From positions 124,001 to 188,000 of the forward strand of contig NZ_JAEUXJ010000009.1 in the NCBI RefSeq assembly GCF_016775475.1: a stretch of 64,000 bases of DNA, in the 5' to 3' direction. Positions 7,889 through 15,876 of this stretch are shown one piece after another (position 1 is the stretch's first letter; each line of letters begins with the position of its first letter). Origin of the DNA: Belnapia mucosa (lineage in GTDB: Bacteria > Pseudomonadota > Alphaproteobacteria > Acetobacterales > Acetobacteraceae). Below the pieces are notes generated by a model. It was not told the origin of the DNA. It ran no database searches and was given only the letters and a program-made list of their open reading frames with translations. The translations under genes were made by a program, and so were the position numbers.

Positions 7889-8362
7889 ATGGCGAAGAAC
7901 ACGATCTGCCTCTGGTACGACCGCGACGCGGAGGCAGCGGCGCGCTTCTATGCCGGGACCTTCCCCGATAGCCGGGTCGGGGCCGTGCACCGCGCCCCCA
8001 GCGACTACCCGTCCGGCAAGGCGGGCGATGTGCTGACGGTGGAATTCACCGTCGCCGGCATCCCCTGCCTCGGCCTGAACGGCGGTCCCGCCTTCCGCCA
8101 CAGCGAAGCCTTCTCCTTCCAGATCGCCACCGAGGATCAGGCGGAGACGGACCGCTACTGGGATGCCATCGTCGGAAATGGCGGGCAGGAAAGCGCCTGC
8201 GGCTGGTGCAAGGACCGCTGGGGGCTTTCCTGGCAGATCACGCCGCGCGTCCTGACCGATGCGCTGGCGGCCGGCGGTGACGAAGCGAAGCGTGCCTTCG
8301 ACGCGATGATGGGCATGCGGAAGATCGACGTCGCCGCGATCGAGGCCGCACGCCGCGGCTGA
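7889..8362 (+). CDS. VOC/PhnB-like fold protein
   Basis: A 157-residue protein of the glyoxalase/VOC superfamily, PhnB-like branch (often annotated as 3-demethylubiquinone-9 3-methyltransferase domain, although most are not methyltransferases). Seen: CLWYDRDAEAAARFYAGTFPDSRV, LTVEFTVAGIPCLGLNGGP, FSFQIATEDQAETDRYWDAIV and CKDRWGLSWQITPRVL. Ribosome-binding sequence GCGAGGAGGAAA precedes ATG 7889. It is 50 bases after the SRPBCC gene and probably belongs to the same TetR-controlled operon. A hairpin repeat follows the stop codon. The exact enzymatic activity is unknown. Confidence 0.87.
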   Translation: MAKNTICLWYDRDAEAAARFYAGTFPDSRVGAVHRAPSDYPSGKAGDVLTVEFTVAGIPCLGLNGGPAFRHSEAFSFQIATEDQAETDRYWDAIVGNGGQESACGWCKDRWGLSWQITPRVLTDALAAGGDEAKRAFDAMMGMRKIDVAAIEAARRG

Positions 8363-8403
8363 CCCCCGCATCCCGGATGCGCCACCCCCCGAACTCGCGT
8401 TGT

Positions 8404-8457
8404 CCAGAGGCCCTCCGGCCTCTGGCGGGGAGGCTTGGAGGGGCAGCGCCCCTCCAA
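8404..8457 (+). repeat. Dispersed double-hairpin repeat 2, copy A (terminator-like)
   Basis: Two hairpins in tandem: 8404-8425, stem CCAGAGGCC/GGCCTCTGG with loop CTCC, and 8435-8457, stem TTGGAGGGGC/GCCCCTCCAA with loop AGC, joined by CGGGGAGGC. A second copy, in reverse complement, lies at 54394-54448 with the same loop CTCC and the same joining GGGGAG. It differs within the stems by paired changes. It follows the VOC gene and may terminate its transcript. Confidence 0.8.
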
Positions 8458-8523
8458 CACCACTCTCGACAAGCCCTGCCCCGGCCGCTTTAGGTGCGCC
8501 GGACACGCCGCAGGAGCCGCCCC

Positions 8524-9696
8524 ATGCCCGTCATCAACCGCATCGCCGATTTCGCCGCCGAGATGACCGCCTGGCGGCAGGATTTCCACCGCCATCCGGA
8601 GCTCGGCTTCGAGGAGCGGCGGACCAGCGATGTCGTGGCGGCGAAGCTGGCCGAATGGGGGATCGAGGTGCATCGCGGCCTCGCCACCACCGGCCTCGTG
8701 GGCGTGCTGCGGAATGGCAGCGGGCCGAGCATCGGCCTCCGGGCCGATATGGACTGCCTGGCGATGCAGGAGGAGACCGGCCTGCCGCATGCCTCGGAGA
8801 CGCCGGGGCGGATGCATGCCTGCGGGCATGACGGGCATACCGCGACGCTGCTCGGCGCCGCCAAATACCTCGCGGAGACGCGGAATTTCACCGGCACGGT
8901 GAACTTCATCTTCCAGCCGGCCGAAGAAGGCGGCGGCGGCGGCCGGGTGATGGTGGAGGAGGGGCTGTTCGACCGCTTCCCCTGCGATTCCGTCTACGGC
9001 ATCCATAACGCGCCGGACCTGCCGCTCGGCGAATGCTCGGCAGTGGCGGGGCCGATCATGGCGGCCTCCGACGGGATCGCCATCACGGTGCGGGGCTATG
9101 GCGGGCATGCGGCGAAGCCGCATCTGGCGATCGACCCGGTGATGGTGGGCGCGCAGATCCTGGTCGGGCTGCAGGCGGTGGTGGCGCGGCGGATCGACCC
9201 GCTGAAGAATGCGGTGCTCAGCATCACGCAATTCCATGCCGGCAGCGCCGGCAATGTCATCCCCGAAGTGGCGGAGCTGCGCGGCACGGTGCGCACCCTG
9301 CTGCCCGAGGTGCGCGACCAGATGGAGCGGCTGATCGCCCAGGTCGCCGAGAACACCGCCCGCGCCCAGGATGCCGAGGCGGTGGTGACCTATACCCGCC
9401 GCTACCCGCCGACGGTGAACCATGCCGCCGAGACCGACCGCGCCGCGGCGGCCGCCGCCCGCGTCCTGGGCGAGGCCCGGGTGCATCGCGACCTGCCGCC
9501 GGTGATGGGCGGCGAGGATTTCTCCTTCATGCTGCTGGAACGGCCGGGCGCCTTCCTCTTCATGGGGCAGAAGGGCGCCGATGGCCGGGGCGGCGTGCCG
9601 GTCCACCATCCGCGCTACGACTTCAACGACGACCTGCTGCCGATCGGCGCCAGCTATTTCGCCGCGCTGGTCGAGCAGGAGCTGCCGCGGGGGTAG
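8524..9696 (+). CDS. M20 family metallo-amidohydrolase (hippurate/aminoacylase type)
   Basis: A 390-residue zinc amidohydrolase of peptidase family M20D, the group of hippurate hydrolases, N-acyl-amino-acid amidohydrolases and IAA-amino acid hydrolases. Seen: TAWRQDFHRHPELGFEERRTS near residue 16, GLRADMDCLAMQE near 70 (metal Asp), HACGHDGHTATLLGAAKYL near 99, and the C-terminal VMGGEDFSFMLLERPGAF near 335. ATG 8524 is chosen because GGAG lies about 9 bases upstream; an in-frame ATG at 8494 adds only arginine-rich residues. No signal peptide. It is flanked by a hairpin repeat upstream and the heptose locus downstream and appears to be a single-gene unit. Confidence 0.92.
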   Translation: MPVINRIADFAAEMTAWRQDFHRHPELGFEERRTSDVVAAKLAEWGIEVHRGLATTGLVGVLRNGSGPSIGLRADMDCLAMQEETGLPHASETPGRMHACGHDGHTATLLGAAKYLAETRNFTGTVNFIFQPAEEGGGGGRVMVEEGLFDRFPCDSVYGIHNAPDLPLGECSAVAGPIMAASDGIAITVRGYGGHAAKPHLAIDPVMVGAQILVGLQAVVARRIDPLKNAVLSITQFHAGSAGNVIPEVAELRGTVRTLLPEVRDQMERLIAQVAENTARAQDAEAVVTYTRRYPPTVNHAAETDRAAAAAARVLGEARVHRDLPPVMGGEDFSFMLLERPGAFLFMGQKGADGRGGVPVHHPRYDFNDDLLPIGASYFAALVEQELPRG

Positions 9697-9903
9697 GGGC
9701 ACCCGCCCCTTGACAGGCGGAGTGACGATATCGGACTAGGCTGCTGACAATAACGTGGCCTCGTTCGAGGTACCGCCCGGAACCTTCATGCATAAGCTGA
9801 ACTCTCTATGGGAGGGGGTATCGAACCCCCCCTTCGTCCCGCCGCAGGCGAAGCCCGGGGTGATGCCGGCCGGAGCCTCAGGACGCGAACCGGGACCCGT
9901 CGC
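9697..9903. other. Leader region upstream of the heptose locus
   Basis: 207 bases without a supportable gene. A TTGACA hexamer at 9710-9715 is a candidate -35 for the polysaccharide operon, but the -10 is weak. At about 9810-9833 an inverted repeat with GGGGGT and ACCCCC arms around ATCGA could form a hairpin in the leader transcript. This could be attenuation or only a terminator of the preceding gene. Confidence 0.35.
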
Positions 9904-10959
9904 ATGAGCTCCGACTTCGCCGCGCGCCGGTGCCCGCAGGTCCGGGCCCGCGCGCCGCTGCGCCTCGGCCTCGCCGGCGGCGGCACCGATGTCTCCCCCT
10001 ATGCCGAGCTGCATGGCGGGGCGGTGATGAATGCGACCATTGATCGATACATCTATGCCTCCCTCGGCCTGACCGAGGATGGGAGGGTGGAGGTCGAGAG
10101 CCATGATCTCGGCCGTCACCAGCGCCTGCCCTGCGGGGAGGCGCTGCCGATCGACGGCACGCTCGACCTGCACAAGGCCATCTACAACCGCGTCACGCGC
10201 GACTTCCTCGGCGGCCGCGCCGTGTCGATGCGCATCTCGACCTTCTCCGAGGCGCCGGCGGGATCGGGGCTCGGCTCCTCCTCCACGCTGGTCGTGGCGG
10301 TGCTCCAGGCGATGACGGAGCTGTTCGGCCTGCCGCTCGGCGAATACGACCTGGCGCAGCTGGCCTACCGGATCGAGCGCGAGGATCTGCGCCTGGCGGG
10401 CGGGCGGCAGGACCAGTATGCGGCGGCCTTCGGCGGCTTCAACTTCATGGAATTCCACGGCCGCGACAACGTCATCGTCAATCCGCTGCGCATCAAGCGC
10501 GAGGTGATCAGCGAGCTGGAGGCGCAGACCATCCTCTGCTTCACCGGCGTCAGCCGCGAAAGCGCGACCATCATCGCCGAGCAGTCGCGCAATGTGGAAC
10601 AGGGTGCCAGCCGCTCGATCCAGGCGATGCATGCGCTGAAGGACTCCGCGGTGGCGATGAAGCAGGCGCTGCTGAAGGGCGACCTGGCGGAGGTCTCGCG
10701 CACGCTGGATGCGGGCTGGTCCAGCAAGCGCGACATGGCCAGCGGCATCAGCAATCCCCAGATCGAGGATGCGCTGCAGGCGGCGCGCGGGGCCGGCGCC
10801 ACCGCCGGCAAGGTCTCGGGCGCGGGGGGCGGCGGCTTCATCATGTTCCTTGCCCCGCTGGAACGCCGGCGCGCCGTCATGGCGGCGCTGAACGAACGCG
10901 GCTACAGGACCGAAACGGTGCGCTACACGGCGGAAGGAGCGACGGCATGGCGGAGATGA
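9904..10959 (+). CDS. hddA: D-glycero-D-manno-heptose 7-phosphate kinase (GHMP family)
   Basis: A 351-residue GHMP kinase of the HddA type, which phosphorylates D-glycero-D-manno-heptose 7-phosphate at the alpha-anomeric position to give the 1,7-bisphosphate. Seen: N-terminal RARAPLRLGLAGGGTDVSPY, the phosphate loop PAGSGLGSSSTLVVAVL near residue 118, and the C-terminal GKVSGAGGGGFIMF near 303. ATG 9904 is preferred; an upstream in-frame start at 9808 has no family similarity. It overlaps gmhA by 13 bases, and the following genes supply the other three steps to GDP-heptose. A fucokinase-like GHMP kinase is the alternative, made unlikely by the neighbours. Confidence 0.88.
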   Translation: MSSDFAARRCPQVRARAPLRLGLAGGGTDVSPYAELHGGAVMNATIDRYIYASLGLTEDGRVEVESHDLGRHQRLPCGEALPIDGTLDLHKAIYNRVTRDFLGGRAVSMRISTFSEAPAGSGLGSSSTLVVAVLQAMTELFGLPLGEYDLAQLAYRIEREDLRLAGGRQDQYAAAFGGFNFMEFHGRDNVIVNPLRIKREVISELEAQTILCFTGVSRESATIIAEQSRNVEQGASRSIQAMHALKDSAVAMKQALLKGDLAEVSRTLDAGWSSKRDMASGISNPQIEDALQAARGAGATAGKVSGAGGGGFIMFLAPLERRRAVMAALNERGYRTETVRYTAEGATAWRR

Positions 10960-11540
10960 GTGAGGTCCAGGCGGCCGTCCGCGTGACGGCGCGGCTGCTG
11001 GACGCGGTCGCGGCCGATGAGGCGCTGTGCGAGGCCGCCGCCGCCGCCGCGCGCGCCTGCATCGCCGCGCTGCGGGCGGGGCGGAAGATCCTGATCTGCG
11101 GCAATGGCGGCAGCGCGGCCGATGCGCAGCACTGGGCGGGCGAGCTCGTCTCCCGCTTCCATTACGACCGTCCCGGCCTGCCGGCGATCGCGCTGACCAC
11201 GGACAGCTCGATCCTCACCGCGATCGGCAACGACTACGGCTATGACCGGGTCTTCGCCCGGCAGGTGGAGGCGCTGGGCGTCGCGGGCGATGCGCTGCTG
11301 GCGATCTCGACCTCCGGCAACTCGCCCAATGTCGTCGCCGCGCTGCAAGCGGCGCGGGAGCGGGGCCTCGCCACCATCGGCTTCACCGGCCAGGCCGGCG
11401 GACGCATGGCGGAGCTCTGCGACATCTGCATCCGCATCCCCTCCGACAGCACGCCGCGCATCCAGGAAGGGCATGAGGTTCTTGGCCACACGATCTGCGC
11501 CATGATCGAGGCCGCGATCTTCCCCCGCCCGCCTGCATGA
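10947..11540 (+). CDS. gmhA: Sedoheptulose 7-phosphate isomerase
   Basis: A 197-residue SIS-domain isomerase that converts sedoheptulose 7-phosphate to D-glycero-D-manno-heptose 7-phosphate, the first step of bacterial heptose activation. Clear GmhA signatures: ICGNGGSAADAQHWAGELVSRF near residue 49, ISTSGNSPNV near 117, IRIPSDSTPRIQEGHEVLGHTIC near 160. It starts 13 bases before the end of hddA and ends in a 4-base overlap with hddC, so the four heptose genes are translationally coupled. Length is normal for the family. Confidence 0.93.
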   Translation: MAEMSEVQAAVRVTARLLDAVAADEALCEAAAAAARACIAALRAGRKILICGNGGSAADAQHWAGELVSRFHYDRPGLPAIALTTDSSILTAIGNDYGYDRVFARQVEALGVAGDALLAISTSGNSPNVVAALQAARERGLATIGFTGQAGGRMAELCDICIRIPSDSTPRIQEGHEVLGHTICAMIEAAIFPRPPA

Positions 11541-12235
11541 TCCCGGCCGAGGCGATCGTGCTGGCCGGCGGGCTCGGGACGCGCCTGCGCGCCGTGGTGC
11601 GCGACGTGCCGAAGCCGCTCGCCCCGGTCGCCGGCCGGCCTTTCCTCGCCTGGCTGCTGGATGGGCTGGCGCGGCAGGGCGTGGCGCGCACCATCCTTGC
11701 CACCGGCTATCTCGGCGATCTGGTGCAGGATGCGCTGGGCACGACCCATGCCGGCATGGCGCTGGCCTATGTGCGGGAGGAAGCGCCGCTCGGCACCGGC
11801 GGCGCGCTCTACAACGCGCTGCGCCTGGCGGAGGGGGAGCGCGTTTTCGTCCTGAACGGCGATACCTGGCTCGGCGCGCCGCTCGCGCCGCTGGCGGAGG
11901 AGGCGCCGGGGGCCGATCTCGTCCTCGCCGTCCGGCCGGTGCCGGACCGCGCCCGCTACGGCACGGTGCGGGTCGAGGGCAACCGCATCCTCGGCCTCGA
12001 GGAGAAGGGTCCCTCCGGCCCGGGGCTGGTGAATGCCGGCCTCTACCTCGCCCGCCGCGACCTGCCGGAGCGCCGCCCCATGCCGGCCTCCTTCAGCCTG
12101 GAGACCGAGGTGCTGGCGCGGCCCGGGGGGCTCGACCTCCGCGCGCACCGGACGGAGGCGGAGTTCCTCGATATCGGGACGCCGGAGGATTTCGCCCGCG
12201 CGCAGGCGCTGATTCCCGCCTGGGCGGCGGCATGA
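11537..12235 (+). CDS. hddC: Nucleotidyltransferase, probable heptose 1-phosphate guanylyltransferase
   Basis: A 232-residue sugar-phosphate nucleotidyltransferase. The N-terminal AIVLAGGLGTRLRAVVRDVPKPLAPVAGRPF is the nucleotide-binding signature with the conserved Lys-Pro, and VLNGDTWLGA near residue 111 has the metal-binding Asp. HddC proteins transfer GMP to D-glycero-alpha-D-manno-heptose 1-phosphate. Sequence alone does not separate this from hexose-phosphate transferases; the assignment rests on its place between gmhA and gmhB, with 4-base overlaps on both sides. Confidence 0.85.
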   Translation: MIPAEAIVLAGGLGTRLRAVVRDVPKPLAPVAGRPFLAWLLDGLARQGVARTILATGYLGDLVQDALGTTHAGMALAYVREEAPLGTGGALYNALRLAEGERVFVLNGDTWLGAPLAPLAEEAPGADLVLAVRPVPDRARYGTVRVEGNRILGLEEKGPSGPGLVNAGLYLARRDLPERRPMPASFSLETEVLARPGGLDLRAHRTEAEFLDIGTPEDFARAQALIPAWAAA

Positions 12236-12840
12236 GCGGGCGGCCCGCCCTCTTCCTCGACCGCGACGGCGTCATCAACCACGATGCCGGCTATACCCAC
12301 CGCATCGCGGATTTCGCCTTCCGTGACGGCATCTTCGATCTCTGCTCCGCGGCGCAGGCGCGCGGCATGGCGCTGGTGGTGGTGACCAACCAGGCCGGCA
12401 TCGGCCGCGGCCTCTACACCGAGGCGGATTTCGGGGTGCTGACGGAGTGGATGCTCGCCCGCTTCGCCGAGCGGGGCATCGCCATCACGGGCGTCGAGCA
12501 TTGCCCGCACCACCCGGCCGCGGGCATTGGCGCCTATCGCCGCGACTGCCCGCGCCGCAAGCCGGGGCCGGGGATGATCCTCGATGCCAGCGCGGCGCAT
12601 GGGCTCGATCCAGCGCGATCGGTCATGGTGGGGGACAAGGCCTCCGACATGCAGGCGGCGCAGGCGGCGGGCATCGGCACGCGCATCCTGCTGACCGATG
12701 CGCCGGAGGAAGCGGCGGCCGCACCGCCCGGCACGCTGGTGCTGCCGGACGGCGCGCTGCGGGAGGCGGCGGCGATCGTCGCGGCGCTGCCGATGGAGCT
12801 GCGGGACAGGCGGGAGGACCAAGACGATGCCCGATCCTGA
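12232..12840 (+). CDS. gmhB: D-glycero-D-manno-heptose 1,7-bisphosphate 7-phosphatase
   Basis: A 202-residue HAD-superfamily phosphatase that removes the 7-phosphate from heptose 1,7-bisphosphate. Seen: FLDRDGVINHDAGYTHRI (catalytic Asp pair) near residue 8, VTNQAGIGRGLYTE near 46, a cysteine/histidine zinc loop CPHH...CPRRKPGPGMI near 87-117, and MVGDKASDMQAAQAAGI near 132. Its end overlaps the start of the methyltransferase gene (12827) by 14 bases. With hddA, gmhA and hddC it completes the pathway to GDP-D-glycero-alpha-D-manno-heptose. Confidence 0.92.
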   Translation: MSGRPALFLDRDGVINHDAGYTHRIADFAFRDGIFDLCSAAQARGMALVVVTNQAGIGRGLYTEADFGVLTEWMLARFAERGIAITGVEHCPHHPAAGIGAYRRDCPRRKPGPGMILDASAAHGLDPARSVMVGDKASDMQAAQAAGIGTRILLTDAPEEAAAAPPGTLVLPDGALREAAAIVAALPMELRDRREDQDDARS

Positions 12841-13879
12841 ACCTTGCACGGTTTGCGGCAAGGGCGCCTTGCAGCCGCTGCGCGAGATCGACGGCATCGG
12901 CTATCTGCGCTGCACCGCCTGCGGCTCGATCCTCGCCGAGCGCGGCTTCCTCGAACGCAGCATGGCGGGGGAAGCCCGCATCTATGACGAGGATTACTGG
13001 GCCGAGGAGCTGAAGGCGGCGCGCGAGCGCGGCCATGGCGCATCGCTGATCCGCCTGGCGGAGGTGTTCTATTATGCCAGGCGGCCGGTGCGCCGCTTCC
13101 TCGATGTCAGCTGCGGCGCCGGGACGCTGCTGGACAGCGCCACGGAGCTGCTGCCCGAGATCGCCGATACCTTCTGGGGGATCGAGCCCTTCCCGCCGCC
13201 GGCCGAATACCGCGCGCGCCACCCGAACTACCGGATCGGCTTCCTCCGCGACCTCGACGGCACATTCGACGGCGGCACCTGCATCGAGGTGATCGAGCAC
13301 CTGGCGCCGCCCGTGCTGCGCGGGATGCTGGCGGAACTCGCCGCGGTTTCGGCGCCGGATGCGCTCTGGTATTTCAACTCCGCCCAGCCGGATTTCGTGC
13401 TGCGGGACGATCCCGGCTACCTCGATCCCTACAAGCGCGGCCATATCGCCAGCTACTCCGTCGAGGGGCTGCGGCCGGTCTTTGCCGAGGCGGGCTTCAC
13501 CCTGCATGCCCTGCCCGGGCGCGACTGGGCTTTCCTCGCGGAATATGCCCGGCGGCCGCCGCCTGAGGACAAGGCGGCTTTGTTCCATAGGCTATGGACC
13601 ATGCTTCCGGAGAACCGCGCCTTGCTGGACTCGGCGCGCTTCGGCCACCTGCTGCTCGCCGCCGGGCTGGAGGGCGCGCGCTGCTATATCGAGGCGGAGG
13701 TGGCGAGCTGGGCGGTGGGTGAATTGCGGCATTGCGAAGCAGGTCAGCATAACCAGCAGGAACGCCGAAGGCAGGCGGAGACCCAGCTTGCGGCCGTGCT
13801 GTCGAGCACATCCTGGAGGATGACGATGCCGCTGAGGCATGCGGTGCGGTTTGGGAAAAGCCTGTTGCACCGGAGTTAG
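12827..13879 (+). CDS. Class I SAM-dependent methyltransferase with N-terminal zinc ribbon
   Basis: A 350-residue protein. Two CxxC pairs at the N-terminus (CTVCGKG, CTACGS) form a putative zinc ribbon typical of sugar C-methyltransferase-like proteins. A Rossmann methyltransferase domain follows (RRFLDVSCGAGTLLDSA near residue 85, CIEVIEHLAPP near 145). The C-terminus has a charged helical region and a tail AVLSSTSWRMTMPLR. The same tail motif recurs in two later proteins of this locus. ATG 12827 has GGAGGA upstream and overlaps gmhB. It probably methylates a glycan or sugar nucleotide of the heptose-containing polysaccharide; this is inferred from position. Confidence 0.82.
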   Translation: MPDPEPCTVCGKGALQPLREIDGIGYLRCTACGSILAERGFLERSMAGEARIYDEDYWAEELKAARERGHGASLIRLAEVFYYARRPVRRFLDVSCGAGTLLDSATELLPEIADTFWGIEPFPPPAEYRARHPNYRIGFLRDLDGTFDGGTCIEVIEHLAPPVLRGMLAELAAVSAPDALWYFNSAQPDFVLRDDPGYLDPYKRGHIASYSVEGLRPVFAEAGFTLHALPGRDWAFLAEYARRPPPEDKAALFHRLWTMLPENRALLDSARFGHLLLAAGLEGARCYIEAEVASWAVGELRHCEAGQHNQQERRRQAETQLAAVLSSTSWRMTMPLRHAVRFGKSLLHRS

Positions 13880-14096
13880 CGAAGCAGCCGAAAGCTGATA
13901 TTGTGCCGCCGCCGGACTTGAATGCCGACATGACCGGGAGAAACGACCACGGACGCTGGACCGAGGCGAATTTCCAGGCTCGTCTGCCTTACCAAACGGG
14001 GCAGCGTCATTGTCGGCGTCGGGCATTGCCCGCGCCACAAGCCCGGGCCGCGGCGACCCCCGCGGCGTTGCCGGGCTGACAGAAGGAGATAACGGT
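13880..14096. other. Spacer with possible gmhB-like remnant
   Basis: 217 bases with no intact gene. In one frame at 14006-14050 the translation reads VIVGVGHCPRHKPGP, which echoes the zinc loop of GmhB (GVEHCPHHP...CPRRKPGP). This may be a residue of a duplicated phosphatase gene, or chance. The spacer is less GC-rich than its surroundings. AGAAGGAGATA at 14081-14091 is the ribosome-binding site of the next gene. Confidence 0.3.
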
Positions 14097-15821
14097 ATGG
14101 CGCCTACTCCCCCCTGCGCCGTCTGCGGCAGCACGGATTATTTCGACCGTGCGATCCTGCCCCCGGAGCAGGTCGAGGGATGGGGGCTGACGCCGGCCGA
14201 GCACAGGCTCGTGGACCTGCAGCAAGGAAGAACATGCCGTGGCTGCGGCGGCAACCTGCGCTCCCTCGCGCTGGCCGACGCAGTGATGGCGGAGTGTGGC
14301 TGGACAGGAACATTGCGGGAGTTCGTGGTCAGCGATCTGGCTCGTCCAATCCGCTTGCTGGAAGTGAACGAGGCAGGGTCGCTCTCGCCCGAGCTTCGTC
14401 GCATGCCGGGACATCGCTTCGGCGCCTATCCCGAAGTCGATATGCAGGCGATACCTTTTGCCGACCACAGCTTCGACCTCGTGATTCATTCCGATACGCT
14501 GGAGCATGTGCCGGATCCGGGCCGCGCACTGATGGAATGCGCCCGGGTCCTGACCGCGGACGGCGCGCTCTGCTTCACGGTGCCGGCCCTAGCCACCAGA
14601 TTATCGGTAAGCCGGGCCGATCTGACGCCGCTCTATCACGGCGATCCGGCGCATAAGACCGAGGACATGCGGGTCCACACGGATTTCGGCGCGGATATCT
14701 GGCAGATCCTGCACGCAGCCGGTTTCGCTGCCGTCTGCATCAGCCGGTTCGATGACGCCATCGCCATCACGGCAACCAAGCTCCTGCGGCGCCGGAAGCG
14801 GGAGGTGACCATGGCCGACATACGGACAGCGGAGGAGGAGATGCTTGATGCCGTTCTCCGAAGCACGTCCTGGCGCGTCACTGCGCCGCTGCGCCAAGTC
14901 GCAAGGCTCCTGCGCGGGGAACGAGCCCCGGTCCCATCGCCCACCTTGCCATCGCCCGCCTTGCCAGGGCCGGCCAGGAACAGCACCGGGCAGCCGGGAG
15001 GCTCTGAACTCGTGGCGCATCTCGGCTCCCTTGCTGAATGGCGCGGATGGGCGGAAGCGCATGCGGCCGAGATCTCTCCGCAGGCCGGGGCGGATATGGT
15101 CAGCAAAGCGCTGAGCGACGGTATCGACGTTCCGCTCTTCGGCAGGGCCGGATCGAACGAGGTGTCGCTGACAACGGACGACCCACGGGAAGGGCTTGTC
15201 GCGCGCGGGACCAATGCGCGGCTCCGCGCCGTGCTGCTGGCCCTCTCCTGGCACGAAGGTGCGCACGACATCTGGAACAGCCGACTCTATCTCCACGAAG
15301 CGATGACGCCTTTCGCCCTGCTGATGCGCAGCCGCTATCCGCGCCTGGTTGGTTCTGAATACGCGCCTGATGAAGCAGCGGCGAAGTCGCTATGGCCCGT
15401 GCCGGCCGTGGACATCATGCACAGCCCCTTCCCCGATGGCAGCTTCGACTTCGTGCTGACGAATGAAGTACTGGAGCATATCCCCGATCTCGTCGCTGGC
15501 TTGCGCGACACACTGCGCATCCTTGCCCCCGGCGGCAAACTCATCGGCACATGCCCCTTCAATTTCGGAGCTGAAAGAACCGAGATCCGGGCGCGCCTGA
15601 CGCCTTCCGGCATCGAACACCTTGCAAAGCCCGAATATCATGGCAATCCGGTGGACCCGGAGGGCGGTTCCCTGGTGTTCCAGGTCCCGGGCTGGGATCT
15701 GCTGGACCTGTGCCGGGAGGCAGGCTTTTCGCATGCCAGCATGGTCTTCATCGGCTCTGCGCAATACGGTATCGTCGGCCGCGAACTCGCCGGCAACTTC
15801 GTCCTCCTGGCAACCCGATGA
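14097..15821 (+). CDS. Protein with two SAM-methyltransferase domains
   Basis: A 574-residue protein. It has an N-terminal zinc ribbon (CAVCGS, CRGCGG), a first methyltransferase domain with FDLVIHSDTLEHVPDPGRAL near residue 125, a linker with AVLRSTSWRVTAPLR near 255 followed by a proline-rich stretch, and a second methyltransferase domain with FDFVLTNEVLEHIPDLVAGL near 450. The two are different domains, not recent duplicates. The start is ATG 14097 with a strong AGAAGGAGATA site. Rare codons for this genome are visible (AGA, TTA and GTA near 14598-14610), suggesting acquisition by transfer. Some of this class of double methyltransferase are linked to glycan chain modification. The acceptor is unknown. 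Confidence 0.8.
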   Translation: MAPTPPCAVCGSTDYFDRAILPPEQVEGWGLTPAEHRLVDLQQGRTCRGCGGNLRSLALADAVMAECGWTGTLREFVVSDLARPIRLLEVNEAGSLSPELRRMPGHRFGAYPEVDMQAIPFADHSFDLVIHSDTLEHVPDPGRALMECARVLTADGALCFTVPALATRLSVSRADLTPLYHGDPAHKTEDMRVHTDFGADIWQILHAAGFAAVCISRFDDAIAITATKLLRRRKREVTMADIRTAEEEMLDAVLRSTSWRVTAPLRQVARLLRGERAPVPSPTLPSPALPGPARNSTGQPGGSELVAHLGSLAEWRGWAEAHAAEISPQAGADMVSKALSDGIDVPLFGRAGSNEVSLTTDDPREGLVARGTNARLRAVLLALSWHEGAHDIWNSRLYLHEAMTPFALLMRSRYPRLVGSEYAPDEAAAKSLWPVPAVDIMHSPFPDGSFDFVLTNEVLEHIPDLVAGLRDTLRILAPGGKLIGTCPFNFGAERTEIRARLTPSGIEHLAKPEYHGNPVDPEGGSLVFQVPGWDLLDLCREAGFSHASMVFIGSAQYGIVGRELAGNFVLLATR

Positions 15822-15876
15822 AGGCCAGGACCGAGCCCATGCAACAGCGCGCTCTCAGGCCCGAAGGAGGTCGGTG

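Noticed and set aside
9810..9860. Possible tRNA-like segment (GGTATCGAACCCCC)
   Set aside because: No acceptor stem, anticodon arm or CCA arrangement can be drawn. It is only a GC hairpin.
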